64,000 bases of DNA from Bartonella birtlesii IBS 325 (lineage in GTDB: Bacteria > Pseudomonadota > Alphaproteobacteria > Rhizobiales > Rhizobiaceae): the NCBI RefSeq assembly GCF_000273375.1, contig NZ_CM001557.1, positions 1,311,289 through 1,375,288 on the forward strand. Direction: 5' to 3'. The notes under the pieces were generated by a model, which had not been told where the DNA came from, searched no databases, and was given only the letters and a program-made list of their open reading frames with translations. This document shows, one piece after another, positions 28,832-38,746 of this stretch. Position 1 is the first letter of the stretch. Each line of letters begins with the position of its first letter. Both the position numbers and the translations under genes were made by a program.

Positions 28832-29654
28832 CTATATTGAATATAATAAAATACCCTTAAAATTTAATGGACAAATTCGCATTTTTGATGAGTATGCTTT
28901 CGCTAAAATGCGTGAAGTTGGTCGTATTGCTGCGGAATGCCTTGATGCACTTATAGATGTTATTAAGCCTGGCGTTACTACCCAAGAAATTGATGATTTT
29001 GTCTTTATTTTTGGTGCCCAAAAAGGTGTTCTTCCTGCAGACTTAAATTACCATGGATATGGTCATTCGTGCTGTACATCCATCAATCATGTTGTGTGTC
29101 ATGGTATTCCCAATAAAAGAACCTTACAAGAAGGCGATATTATCAATGTTGATGTGACCTTTATTCTCGATGGCTGGCATGGAGATTCAAGTCGTATGTA
29201 TCCTGTTGGAAGAGTCAGACGTGCCGCGGAACGTTTGCTAAAAATAACACATGAAAGTCTCATGAGAGGAATCTCCGTAGTCAAACCCGGTGCAACTACA
29301 GGTGATATTGGGGCAGCCATTCAATATTATGCAGAATCTGAACGGTGCTCAGTTGTAAGAGATTTTTGTGGACATGGAATTGGTCAGCTTTTTCATGATG
29401 CACCCAATATTCTCCACTATGGAAATCCTGGAGAAGGAATAGAACTAAAACAAGGTATGATGTTTACAATTGAACCAATGATCAACCTTGGGAAACCACA
29501 AGTTAAGATTTTATCTGATGGTTGGACTGCTGTTACACGTGATAGATCTCTTACTGCACAGTATGAGCACACGCTTGGTGTAACAAGTGAAGGATGTGAA
29601 ATTTTTACGCAATCTCCTAAAAATATTTTTTATATTCCAAGCTCAAGCACCTAA
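28824..29654 (+). CDS. map: methionine aminopeptidase, type I
   Basis: 276 residues; removes the N-terminal methionine of new proteins. The metal ligands are visible in [18 protein letters not shown], in the [12 protein letters not shown] histidine motif, in MFTIEPMIN and at the end in [30 protein letters not shown] is the substrate-site loop. The gene is co-transcribed with sfsA. Confidence 0.97.
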   Translation: MTDYIEYNKIPLKFNGQIRIFDEYAFAKMREVGRIAAECLDALIDVIKPGVTTQEIDDFVFIFGAQKGVLPADLNYHGYGHSCCTSINHVVCHGIPNKRTLQEGDIINVDVTFILDGWHGDSSRMYPVGRVRRAAERLLKITHESLMRGISVVKPGATTGDIGAAIQYYAESERCSVVRDFCGHGIGQLFHDAPNILHYGNPGEGIELKQGMMFTIEPMINLGKPQVKILSDGWTAVTRDRSLTAQYEHTLGVTSEGCEIFTQSPKNIFYIPSSST

Positions 29655-29671
29655 ATAAATGTAGAAATATC

Positions 29672-30466
29672 ATGGCTAAAAAAATAAATAAAAAGGAAGA
29701 CACCAAAAATGATTATCTCGCATTGATATCAGACTCATCACTTAGTCCAATATCAGAAATAAAAACAAAAAAGCTACAAAAGAATGCACAGACAGATAAG
29801 CATTACCAAGGGCATCGTGAACGTCTCCGTAAGCGCTATTTAAAGTCCAAAGGAAATGCAATTGAAGATTATGAATATCTTGAATTATTACTTTTCCGCA
29901 CGATTCCTCGCGCAAACACAAAACCAATAGCTAAAAACTTAATAGCGCGTTTTGGTTCATTAGCAGACGTATTGGGTGCTGATATTCACCGACTGCAAGA
30001 GGTTCAAGGATGTGGACCAGCCACTGCGATTGATTTAAAAATTATTTCAGATGTTGCCGGACGCCTTGCTCGTGCAGAATTATTTAAACGTGATATTTTT
30101 TCATCATGGGATAAAGTATTGGCTTACTGTAAAGCCGTTATGGCTCATGAGACACGCGAACAATTTCGTATTTTATTTCTTGACAAAAAAAATGGCTTGC
30201 TTGCTGATGAAGTGCAACAAACTGGAACCATCGATCACACTCCTGTCTATCCGCGTGAAGTTATTTCTCGCGCTTTGGAATTATCCGCATCAAGCCTTAT
30301 CTTAGTACACAATCATCCTTCTGGTGACGCAAAGCCTTCTAAAGCAGATATAACAATGACACATATGTTAAAAGATGCGGCAAACGCACTAGGAATTACT
30401 ATCCATGATCATCTTATTATCGCACGAAACGAGTATACAAGCTTTAAAACATTAAGGCTCATATGA
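29672..30466 (+). CDS. radC: RadC-like JAB domain protein
   Basis: 264 residues. A helix-hairpin-helix region near [17 protein letters not shown] is followed by a C-terminal JAMM metalloprotease-like domain with [15 protein letters not shown], the conserved HxH...D signature. RadC proteins are historically linked to DNA repair; the exact biochemical role remains uncertain. The N-terminal 45 residues are a lysine-rich extension. Follows map by 17 bases. Confidence 0.93.
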   Translation: MAKKINKKEDTKNDYLALISDSSLSPISEIKTKKLQKNAQTDKHYQGHRERLRKRYLKSKGNAIEDYEYLELLLFRTIPRANTKPIAKNLIARFGSLADVLGADIHRLQEVQGCGPATAIDLKIISDVAGRLARAELFKRDIFSSWDKVLAYCKAVMAHETREQFRILFLDKKNGLLADEVQQTGTIDHTPVYPREVISRALELSASSLILVHNHPSGDAKPSKADITMTHMLKDAANALGITIHDHLIIARNEYTSFKTLRLI

Positions 30467-30514
30467 CCTTATTAAATTGAAAAAATTAACTTAATTACTC
30501 ATAACGAATCGATT

Positions 30515-30721
30515 TCATAAATCAATATCCAATATAGCCATTGAGAAATTGTAAGACAATTCGTCCTCATCTTCATCACGATAGATAACACCTAGAAACT
30601 CATTTCCAATATAAAGCTCACAAGAATCATCCTTTTTAGGCCGTGCTTTTACTTGCAATGCTGAATTTTGGAATATGTTTTTAAAATAACTATCAAGTTT
30701 TTTTATTTCATCAGCATTCAC
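30515..30721 (-). CDS. DUF3126 family small protein
   Basis: 68 residues. A small acidic alphaproteobacterial protein with FKNIFQNSALQVKARPKKDD, then EVYIG/ELYIG-type strand (CELYIGNEFLGVIYRDED) and a C-terminal DEDELSYNFSMAILDIDL. I recognise this pattern as DUF3126, a short conserved family of unknown function in Hyphomicrobiales. The stop lies close to the radC stop in the opposite orientation. Confidence 0.8.
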   Translation of the reverse strand: MNADEIKKLDSYFKNIFQNSALQVKARPKKDDSCELYIGNEFLGVIYRDEDEDELSYNFSMAILDIDL

Positions 30722-31203
30722 TATGCTCTCCTCTATTTTGAGATTTTCAAATCAAATCCTAAAAGGGCAAACAAGACACTCCTAAGATTCTGTAAAGATA
30801 GTAAACTTAGTTTCAATTTTTACTTATATTATCTCTAACCAAAATAACACTATCTCAACATATTTACTAAAGTACCTTTACTAAAAGGGTTTATCATCAC
30901 TAAATATAACCGTATAGATTGAAAAGTAAAAAAACAGTTAGCAGATCATCAGTTTTAAACAATTTTTATTTTATCCCAAATTTCAGCATCTATGCTTATA
31001 AACATATTCTGATAAAATATTGACTGAGAACTTATAATTTTTCTACTCTTAAAAGTAGAATTTCATAGAATGAAGACACTGCCTTTTTGTATAGCTTATT
31101 TGTTTACTAAACAATTCTATTCCTAATTAAAAAGGAACTCTTTTAACTACTTATATAGTATACGCAGTTCAATTATAAAAAAATTTACTTCTGTACAAAA
31201 TAC
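30722..31203. other. intergenic, no gene recognised
   Basis: About 480 bases of AT-rich DNA upstream of the DUF3126 gene. It includes a short hairpin (CTACT-cttaaa-AGTAG) near 31039 and nothing else I can name. Probably eroded former coding sequence together with the ubiH-like remnant that follows. Confidence 0.5.
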
Positions 31204-31300
31204 ACTCATTTATGATGCCAGCATTACGTGTGCTTGAAAAACTTAATATTTAGAATATTCTTAAAAGATATGCCAGTTTCATAAAATTCTGCACTACAAT
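31204..31300 (+). pseudogene. ubiH-like gene remnant
   Basis: Reading from 31212, the plus strand gives MMPALRVLEKLNI, stop, NILKRYA. This closely matches MMPAVRTLEKLNMWNILKRHA of the Ubi-type monooxygenase encoded at 9.0-10.2 kb, with Trp replaced by a TAG stop. Beyond about 31275 similarity fades, though a weaker echo of the following segment may reach 31340. It is a fragment of a decayed paralogue or duplication and encodes no full domain. Confidence 0.65.
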
Positions 31301-31371
31301 AACCAAATTTTGAAGAAACTTTTCACCTTATCCAAAATAAGAAATATCGAATATTTTATGAGTTCTAAAAC

Positions 31372-32157
31372 CTATGAATAATTTTCAACGATAGGATAAC
31401 GAGAAAGAAAATCAATAACACCCTTTTTATAAACTTTATCTCCTACAGCAAGCATATGATCCCGATCAGGAATCGATAATGCTTCGCCACAAGGCAATAA
31501 AGCTGCTAATGGCTCTGCTTTACCGCTAATTTCGTCTAACGAACCTACGACAACAAGTGCTGGTTGTTTAATTTTATAAACCTCAAATGCTGTTAACTCT
31601 TGTTTTGATGTGACAATACAAGCAGCCAGAGCACGCCTATCGCTTTTAGTCTGATCTGCAAATTTACGAAACATCAAACCGCGTGGATTGGTAATGGTAG
31701 AAATATCTTCTGCTAAAAGAGCCTCAGCAACAGGTTTCCAATCCCCTGCTCCTGTTACCATACCAATACCTAAGCCACCAAAAATAACACTGTGTACATA
31801 TGTTGGATACAAAAGAGCCATAAATGCACTAATCCGAGCTCCCATAGAATATCCCATGACATGCACTTTAGATAATTTCAAATGCTGCAACAATCTCACT
31901 GCATCGCCAGCCATAGCTTGAGGCGTATAAAAAGAAGGGTCATAACTTTTAACTGAATCTCCATGTCCACGATTATCAAGAGCAATAACACGATATCCCG
32001 CTTCAGTAAGGGCGCGAAACCAACCCGTTGAATACCAATTCACACGTGCAGAAGAACCAAAACCATGAATCAATAAAATAGGTGCACCCTGCCCATCTTC
32101 CCGATAAGCAAATCGCAAACCATCATATTCAAAAAAACGAATATTTTCTGCTGTCAT
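31372..32157 (-). CDS. alpha/beta hydrolase
   Basis: 261 residues of alpha/beta hydrolase fold. The oxyanion loop is HGFGSSARVNW, the nucleophile elbow GYSMG (MGYSMGARISAF), the acid in VVGSLDEISG and the histidine in DRDHMLAVGD. An RALDNRGHGDS-type strand (VIALDNRGHGDSVKSYD) is present. No signal peptide, so cytoplasmic. The substrate cannot be inferred. The stop lies in a convergent arrangement with the remnant to its left. Confidence 0.9.
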   Translation of the reverse strand: MTAENIRFFEYDGLRFAYREDGQGAPILLIHGFGSSARVNWYSTGWFRALTEAGYRVIALDNRGHGDSVKSYDPSFYTPQAMAGDAVRLLQHLKLSKVHVMGYSMGARISAFMALLYPTYVHSVIFGGLGIGMVTGAGDWKPVAEALLAEDISTITNPRGLMFRKFADQTKSDRRALAACIVTSKQELTAFEVYKIKQPALVVVGSLDEISGKAEPLAALLPCGEALSIPDRDHMLAVGDKVYKKGVIDFLSRYPIVENYS

Positions 32158-32215
32158 TTTGTATCACTTTCGCATTTTCCGCAAATTTCAGGATGAAGAA
32201 CACGCTGTCCTTTTT

Positions 32216-32692
32216 CTATTTTTTTTCAGAAACTTCCCCGGCATTAACTTCAATCGCAAAAGTTGCAGGAACCTCTGATGAAATAATATCTGTTGAAAAT
32301 GGCGATGTTTTTTGAACGATCGATACAATAATTCCCTCAGCATTTAAAAAAATCATATCCAAAGGCAAAGGCGTATTTGCCATCCACATAAACATTTTTT
32401 GCTCATTTTTTACTTTATTGTTTGCTTGGTTTCTAAAAATCATCGCACGATCACGTGGAAAATCAGTACGGTACATTAAACCTGCTGCTGCATGAGTCGG
32501 CGTAAAAGCAATTTCTACCCTATAAGAGACCATACCTTGCTTTGTCTGTATTTCTAAAGGAACAGGATGGACAGGAAATTCCATGCTTTTTTTTGCTATG
32601 GCTACACTCACTTCTAATATAAAAAGCAGTGCCAATACAATGATGATTCCCCTTCTAAAAGGCTTTAACATTTTTATCTCCATTACAGACAA
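32216..32692 (-). CDS. DUF192 family exported protein
   Basis: 158 residues with an N-terminal hydrophobic signal or anchor (GIIIVLALLFILEVSVAIA) and a DUF192 domain: FTPTHAAAGLMYRTDFPRDR, then MFMWMANTPLPLDMIFLNAEG and VPATFAIEVNAGE. The family is small and envelope-associated in many proteobacteria, of unknown function. Its start lies 230 bases from the cold-shock gene on the same strand. Confidence 0.87.
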   Translation of the reverse strand: MSVMEIKMLKPFRRGIIIVLALLFILEVSVAIAKKSMEFPVHPVPLEIQTKQGMVSYRVEIAFTPTHAAAGLMYRTDFPRDRAMIFRNQANNKVKNEQKMFMWMANTPLPLDMIFLNAEGIIVSIVQKTSPFSTDIISSEVPATFAIEVNAGEVSEKK

Positions 32693-32921
32693 ATTTTTGG
32701 TTTTATGTATAAAATAAAAAGCACCAAAACTTAAAGATAAATAAAGTTATCCTTTCAATTACTTTCAATGCAACATTGAGTAATATTGGTGCAACAGCAA
32801 TCATCTGCTTCATATAAACAAACAACTTTAATAAGAGATTTCACTTGGACACGTTACTCTTTACACCCATGCAAGAATCTCTCTAAAAAAGAAAGAACGG
32901 ACAAGACTACAAAAGCATAAT

Positions 32922-33497
32922 TTAGTGCGTAGCAAACGGAATCCCTATATCTGGATAAATTTCCGCTGTCATCAAGCCCTTTTCACCCTTACCGAAACGG
33001 ACAAGAACAACTTGACCAGAGCGAAGCTCTGCTAGACCGAAACGACGCAATGTTTCCATATGAATAAAGATATCTTCTGTTCCCTGTCCACGGCTCAAAA
33101 AACCAAAACCCTTATCGCGATTAAACCACTTTACAATTGCACGCTCTAAACCACTTTCTGGAGTAACAACAACATGGGTACGGGCTGGAATTTCCGATGG
33201 ATGAATTGCTGAAGAACAGTCTATAGACTTCACTTGAACACACTTTAATCCTCGTTCAGTTTTTTCCACAGCACATATAACTTTAGCACCCTCCAAAGCT
33301 GTCTGGAAACCATCTCTACGCATTACCGTAACATGCAATAATATATCAGGGAAATGAGGCAAATCAGGTACAATAAACCCATACCCCTTACTACCATCAA
33401 ACCACTTAATAACACCACTAATTTCAATAATCTCACCACAAGTACCTACACTCTCCTCCGCTAGGGAACAATTTTTTAATGTATCCTTACTTGTCAT
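32922..33497 (-). CDS. double cold-shock domain protein
   Basis: 191 residues with two cold-shock (OB-fold) domains: GVIKWFDGSKGYGFIVPD near residue 28, then a second AIVKWFNRDKGFGFLSRG near residue 119. Each has the RNP1-type K-G-(Y/F)-G-F-(I/L) motif; RNP2 is DILLHV in the first and DIFIHM in the second. Such two-domain CspA-like proteins are typical of Hyphomicrobiales and bind single-stranded nucleic acid. It is divergent from the liv operon. Confidence 0.93.
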   Translation of the reverse strand: MTSKDTLKNCSLAEESVGTCGEIIEISGVIKWFDGSKGYGFIVPDLPHFPDILLHVTVMRRDGFQTALEGAKVICAVEKTERGLKCVQVKSIDCSSAIHPSEIPARTHVVVTPESGLERAIVKWFNRDKGFGFLSRGQGTEDIFIHMETLRRFGLAELRSGQVVLVRFGKGEKGLMTAEIYPDIGIPFATH

Positions 33498-33807
33498 AAT
33501 AAATCGTGATCCTGTAGCTCTAAATTTACGATATTGATTCTCTAGCTTTAAGTAAACATTGCTCTTGCCTCAACACGCAAGTCCCAAGATAAGATTTCCC
33601 CATATTGTCGTGCCTCCTAATGTTAATATCAATACGAATATTGACAAAAATATTTGATCCTATACTCCACATACCTTACAGCAAACGCTCAACAAATCAT
33701 ATAAACAGGTTTTTCACACAATGATATTTTCATTAATGTGTAACTTGCATGATAAAGAAGTTCAAGATAAGGTGCAAAAATCACAACTGAATTAAGGAAA
33801 GTGTGTA
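33498..33807. other. intergenic between cold-shock gene and liv operon
   Basis: 310 bases of divergent promoter region for the cold-shock gene (minus) and livJ (plus). A long 5' leader for the cold-shock mRNA is plausible but no specific element was identified. Confidence 0.5.
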
Positions 33808-34941
33808 ATGCAATTGAAGAGAATCCTCACTACACTCACAGCTGTCATGGCACTTATAGCAAATGTCTATGCGAGTGAGCCTATTAAAATTGGTGTTTAC
33901 CTTCCGTTAAGTGGTCAAAATGCTTTTGGAGGCCAACTTGAAATTAGAGGTATAGAGTTGGCACATAAAAAAGTTCCAGAAATATTAGGACGTAAAGTGG
34001 AGCTTATTATTATTGATAATAAATCTGATAAAGTAGAAGCCGCAAATGCGGTTATGCGATTAACTGCAAGTGAAAAAGTGATTGGAATCATTGGTAGTTA
34101 TGGCTCTTCACTCTCATTGGCTGGTGGAGAAATATCTGAGAAAGCAAAGACTCCAGCTATTGCAACTTCTTCAACAAATCCGCTTGTTACACAGGATAAG
34201 AAATATTACTTCCGCGCTTGCTTCATTGATTCCTATCAAGGCATAGGGATTGCAACTTATGTAAGACAAACTTTACAGGCTAAAAAAGCGGCTATCCTTA
34301 AAGATATATCAAATGATTACGCAATTGGTCTTGCAAGTTATTTTGCGCGTGCTTTTAAAAAATTGGGTGGTGAGGTTATTTCAAATTTAAACTACAATTC
34401 CGGAGATCAGGATTTTTCAGCTGTTCTTACACAGATTATAGCACAAAAGCCTGATATTTTATTTATTCCCTCTTACTTTTCTGAAGGTGCCATCATTATG
34501 AAACAAGCACGTGAATTAGGTGCAAAGTTTAAAATTATGGGTGGAGATGCTATGGATAATCCAGAAACTATTACAATCGCAGGAAAAGCTGCAGAAGGTT
34601 TTTTACATACAACACTTCCCTACAGTGAAAATATGCCAAATATGTCAGTAGCTGCGCAAGAGTTTACAAATGAATGGAGAACAGCTTATCCTGATAAAGA
34701 GCCAAATATTAATTCCGTTTTGGGATACACAAGTTATATGATGTTCATGAAAGCTATTGAAAATGCTGGCAGTGCTGATCGTGAAAAAATCACTATTGCA
34801 CTTAGTCAGTTAAAAGATTTTCAAACACCTTTTGGTGATATGTCTATGGATGAAAATCATAACCCTAAAATTCCCATCGGTATAATTGAAATCAAGGGTG
34901 GGAAACGTGTCTATTTAGATGAAGTCAAACCTGCTTTTTAA
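33808..34941 (+). CDS. livJ: branched-chain amino acid ABC transporter, substrate-binding protein
   Basis: 377 residues with a signal peptide (ITTLTAVMALIANVYA-like, cleavage before SEPIKIGV) and a periplasmic type I binding fold: IGVYLPLSGQNAFGG, IIGSYGSSLSLAGGEISEK and PAIATSSTNP. It matches the LivJ/LivK (Leu/Ile/Val) class; specificity for other amino acids cannot be excluded. First gene of livJHMGF. A hairpin follows in the spacer before livH. Confidence 0.9.
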   Translation: MQLKRILTTLTAVMALIANVYASEPIKIGVYLPLSGQNAFGGQLEIRGIELAHKKVPEILGRKVELIIIDNKSDKVEAANAVMRLTASEKVIGIIGSYGSSLSLAGGEISEKAKTPAIATSSTNPLVTQDKKYYFRACFIDSYQGIGIATYVRQTLQAKKAAILKDISNDYAIGLASYFARAFKKLGGEVISNLNYNSGDQDFSAVLTQIIAQKPDILFIPSYFSEGAIIMKQARELGAKFKIMGGDAMDNPETITIAGKAAEGFLHTTLPYSENMPNMSVAAQEFTNEWRTAYPDKEPNINSVLGYTSYMMFMKAIENAGSADREKITIALSQLKDFQTPFGDMSMDENHNPKIPIGIIEIKGGKRVYLDEVKPAF

Positions 34942-34976
34942 AAAATTGGAAATTTTCCTAATAAAAATTCAAGAAA

Positions 34977-34998
34977 AGTTGAGGATTTTTTCTCAACT
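34977..34998 (+). promoter_or_regulatory. hairpin between livJ and livH
   Basis: A perfect 7-bp inverted repeat (AGTTGAG / CTCAACT) with loop GATTTTTT, 35 bases after the livJ stop. The T-run is in the loop, so it is not a strong terminator; such intercistronic hairpins in ABC operons often stabilise the upstream binding-protein mRNA. Function is inferred from position. Confidence 0.5.
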
Positions 34999-35057
34999 AA
35001 AATCTGAAGATTTCTTATTTTATCCTATGTGAATTAACAAATGTGGAAGGATAAGAG

Positions 35058-36135
35058 ATGAGCACTGAAATGTTCATCCAGTATTTTTTTAATGCACTGG
35101 CGTTGGGATCTCTTTATGGACTTATCGCTATTGGTTACACAATGGTTTATGGTATATTGAGACTTATTAATTTTGCTCACGGCGATATCTTCATGTTGGG
35201 AGCATATTTTGTTTTTTTCTCTACGATTAGCTTTATGCCGGCTTGGGCAGCACTTCTTCTTCTATTAATAGCTATTCTTATCTATTATTCGGTGTTTATA
35301 GGATTCAAAAAAACGTCCTTCAACTTTTTGGATTGCTGTTTTTTTAATCTTTGCTTTAGGGTTCATTTATTATTTTAAAATTTCTCCACAAGATTTTACG
35401 CCGATTTGGGTACTGGCTCTCTGTTTTTCAATTTTTATCACAAGTGCTGTAGGAATTACTATTGACCAATTTGCCTATAGACCCTTACGTCATGCTCCGC
35501 GTATCTCAGCACTTATCGGAGCAATAGGCGTTTCTTTTTTTATCGAAAATCTTGCAACCGTACTCTTTAGTGGTGTTCCAAAAGGTGTAAAACAACCAGA
35601 TTTTCTTGTAATACCATTCTTATGGCATTTAGAATTAGGAGCAGATAAAATCATTAGAATAGCTCCCATGTCTCTTATTGTTCCTATAGTTTCCTCTATT
35701 CTTATTATTTTGCTGTTGTGGATTATCTATAAAACAAAACCTGGTCTTGCTATGCGTGCAATTTCTCATGATATTGAAACAACACGTTTGATGGGCGTCT
35801 CTGTCAATAAAGTCATTGCATTTACATTTGGAATAGGCTCAGCGCTTGCTGCTATCGCAGGTATTATGTGGTCTCTGCGTTATCCTCAAATTCATCCTTA
35901 TATGGGTGTTCTCCCAGGGCTTAAAGCATTCATCGCCGCTGTTATTGGAGGTATTGGTTCAATTCCAGGAGCAATGTTGGGAGGATTGTTACTCGGATTT
36001 ATTGAAATTATGATTATCGCATTTTTCCCCACGTTATCTGGATATAGAGATGCCTTCGCTTTTGTTTTGTTAATTCTGATTTTATTGATAATGCCCACGG
36101 GCTTAATGGGTAAAAAAAGCCAGGAGAAAATCTAA
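35058..36135 (+). CDS. livH: branched-chain amino acid ABC permease LivH, frameshifted
   Basis: Inner-membrane permease of the Liv system. The N-terminal part ([33 protein letters not shown]) and the C-terminal part ([35 protein letters not shown]) are in different frames. The switch falls at an A7 run at 35307-35313; removing one A restores [13 protein letters not shown] and a 358-residue protein. This is longer than a typical LivH (about 300) because of an extra hydrophobic insert after the second membrane segment. The stop overlaps the livM start. Confidence 0.9.
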
Positions 36136-37193
36136 TGGTAAAATCAGCTACAACTTTTTTATCATGTATCAGTATTTTAATTCTTATCAGTTTTTTATTT
36201 TATGCTAATAATCATTTTAATGATTATACGCTTCGTATCATCAATCTTATTGCTATTAATGCGATATTAGCAATTTCGCTCAATTTAATTTACGGTTTTA
36301 CAGGTATGTTTTCTCTTGGACATGCTGGTTTTATGGCTATAGGTGCTTATGTATGCGCAATTTTACTTCTTTCTCCCGAACAAAAAGAAATGATGTGGAT
36401 TCTTGATTCTATAGCTGAACCGTTGCATCATTTGCAGTTGCCTTTTTTTCTCGCTGTTATTGTAAGTGGTCTGTGTGCTGCAGTTGTAGGTTTATTGATT
36501 GCTCTGCCAGTATTGCGTCTTGGTGGTGATTATCTTGGAATTGCAACATTAGGATTTGCAGAAATTATCCGCATTGTGATTACAAATGCTACATCGTTAA
36601 CAAATGGTTCTTTGGGAATTAAAGGAATTCCTCAAAAAGCAACATTATGGTGGAACTATGGTTGGCTAGCATTTACAGTTCTCTTTATTACTCTTTTACT
36701 GCGAAGCAATACCGGTAATGTGCTGCGTGCTATTCGTGATGATGAAATTGCCGCAAAAACAATGGGGATTAATGCTTTTTTTTACCGTAGTTTTTCTTTT
36801 ACTGTCGGTGCATTTTTTGCAGGTATAGGAGGAGCATTGATGGCTGCTCTTATCTCAACGATTGATCCTAAAATGTTCAACTTTTTGCTCACTTTTAATA
36901 TTTTGATGATTGTTGTTGCTGGTGGTCTTGGCTCAATTACAGGGAGCATTATTGGGAGCATTATCATTACAGTTGTGCTTGAATGGCTTCGCATTATTGA
37001 AAGTCCATTTGACTTAGGTTTTATACATATTCCAGAGACACCAGGACTTCGGATGGTTATTTTTTCTCTTTTATTGCTCGTTATTATCTTATTTTGGAGA
37101 AAAGGTTTGTTGGGACAACGTGAATTTTCATGGAATGGGATTTATTGCTTTCTAAAACGTAAAAAGCTCTCTAATACTGAGGGAGAGCTATGA
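36135..37193 (+). CDS. livM: branched-chain amino acid ABC permease LivM
   Basis: 352 residues with about eight to ten membrane segments. The family motifs LAISLNLIYGFTGMFSLGHAGF, GDYLGIATLGFAEIIRI, AIRDDEIAAKTMGIN and VVAGGLGSITGSIIGS are all present. Forms the translocation pathway with LivH. Start overlaps the livH stop (TAATG); its own stop overlaps the livG start (ATGA). Confidence 0.94.
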   Translation: MVKSATTFLSCISILILISFLFYANNHFNDYTLRIINLIAINAILAISLNLIYGFTGMFSLGHAGFMAIGAYVCAILLLSPEQKEMMWILDSIAEPLHHLQLPFFLAVIVSGLCAAVVGLLIALPVLRLGGDYLGIATLGFAEIIRIVITNATSLTNGSLGIKGIPQKATLWWNYGWLAFTVLFITLLLRSNTGNVLRAIRDDEIAAKTMGINAFFYRSFSFTVGAFFAGIGGALMAALISTIDPKMFNFLLTFNILMIVVAGGLGSITGSIIGSIIITVVLEWLRIIESPFDLGFIHIPETPGLRMVIFSLLLLVIILFWRKGLLGQREFSWNGIYCFLKRKKLSNTEGEL

Positions 37194-37971
37194 ACGATAT
37201 TATCCTTTCACTTAATGATATTGTGATGCGTTTTGGTGGATTAGTTGCTGTTAATAATGTTAATATGGCAGTTAAGCGAGGAACAATTACTGGATTAATT
37301 GGTCCCAATGGTGCTGGAAAAACTACTGTTTTTAATATGATTTCTGGTTTTTACGCCCCCACAAGTGGAACCATTCTTTTTGATGAGCATAAAGTTTCTG
37401 GAGCTCCTCCTTATATTATATGTCGACGCCATATTGCTCGAACATTTCAAAATATTCGCCTTTTTTCAGGATTGACGGTCTTACAAAATGTTATGGTGGG
37501 GGCACATGTTCGACAAAGGCATTCATGGTTTTCTTCAGCTTTATTGTTTCCAAAAGCGGTGAAAGAAAAAAAGAAATCTATAAAAATTCAATGGAACTTC
37601 TGGAAAGACTCCAACTTGATCATCTTGCCAATCAACCAGCAATATCTCTGCCCTATGGTGTGCAACGACGTTTAGAAATTGCACGCGCATTAGCAACAAA
37701 GCCAAAATTACTTCTTCTTGATGAACCTGTTGCTGGTATGAATCCACAGGAAAGTGAAGATCTTAGAAAATTCATAGCAAAAGTGCAAAAAGACTTCGAT
37801 CTTACTATCCTACTTATCGAACACGATATGAAAGTTGTTATGGGGCTTTGTCAATATATTTGGGTAATGGAGTATGGCTGTTGCATAGCCAATGGCACAC
37901 CAGATGAAATTCGTAACAACCCTAAAGTTATTGAAGCTTATCTTGGCGGAGATGTCTATGGATATTCTTAA
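37190..37971 (+). CDS. livG: branched-chain amino acid ABC ATPase LivG, frameshifted
   Basis: ABC ATPase. The first frame has Walker A GPNGAGKTT and the Q-loop region RTFQNIRLFSGLTVLQNVMV; the second has the signature LPYGVQRRLEIARAL, Walker B LLLLDEPVAGMN and the H-loop LIEHDMKVVMG. The shift is at the A7 run at 37566-37572; one extra A gives KEKKEIYKNSMELL and a 260-residue LivG. Together with livH, two components of the same transporter are interrupted. The start overlaps livM by four bases. Confidence 0.92.
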
Positions 37972-38668
37972 AATCAAAAATCTTCACGTTCATTATGGCG
38001 CCATTAAAGCTATCGAAAATCTTTCGATGTCTATAAAAAAGGGAAGTATAGTAACTTTGATAGGAGCCAATGGAGCAGGAAAAAGCAGTATCGTACGCTC
38101 TATTACAGGGCTGAATCGGTCTGTTTATGGGGAGATCACCTATAAAGGCGAATCAATTATTAAAAAATCACCAGAAAAAATTTTGCAGTTGGGGATTGCT
38201 TTAAGTCCTGAAGGACGGCGCATTATGCCCCATTTTACTGTTTTAGAAAATCTCTATCTAGGTGCTTATATCCGCCATGATAAACTAAGGATTGCCCGTG
38301 ATATCGAGTGGATATTTGAGCTTTTCCCGCGTTTGCGTGAAAGAGCAAAACAGTTGGGTGGAACAATGTCAGGCGGTGAGCAACAAATGCTTGCTGTGGG
38401 TCGTGCACTCATGAGCAACCCTGACATGATAATATTAGATGAACCCTCTCTAGGGTTAGCACCACTTCTTGTAAAAGAGCTTTTTTCAATTATCCGCAAA
38501 ATTAATGATATGGGGAAAACTATTCTTCTTATCGAACAAAATGCATTTGCAGCCCTTTCCATTGCGCACTACGCTTATATTCTAGAGGTAGGACATGTTT
38601 TATTTCACGGTGAAGGCAAAACTATGCTTTCAGATCCGCGTGTTAAAGAGGCATATCTTGGCGGATAG
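37958..38668 (+). CDS. livF: branched-chain amino acid ABC ATPase LivF
   Basis: 236 residues from the ATG at 37958, chosen because GGAG at 37948-37951 is six bases upstream; an ATG at 37952 is possible. Walker A GANGAGKSS, signature MSGGEQQMLAVGRAL, Walker B DMIILDEPSLGLAP and LLIEQNAFAAL (H-loop replaced by EQNA as usual in LivF). The start lies within livG, overlapping it by 14 bases. It is the last gene of the operon and is intact. Confidence 0.94.
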   Translation: MDILKIKNLHVHYGAIKAIENLSMSIKKGSIVTLIGANGAGKSSIVRSITGLNRSVYGEITYKGESIIKKSPEKILQLGIALSPEGRRIMPHFTVLENLYLGAYIRHDKLRIARDIEWIFELFPRLRERAKQLGGTMSGGEQQMLAVGRALMSNPDMIILDEPSLGLAPLLVKELFSIIRKINDMGKTILLIEQNAFAALSIAHYAYILEVGHVLFHGEGKTMLSDPRVKEAYLGG

Positions 38669-38746
38669 GAACTATCAATATAAAAGAAATAACTTACATT
38701 TTTCAAAAGTACCTCTCTTAATATTAAGAAAAATACTTTTTCATGG

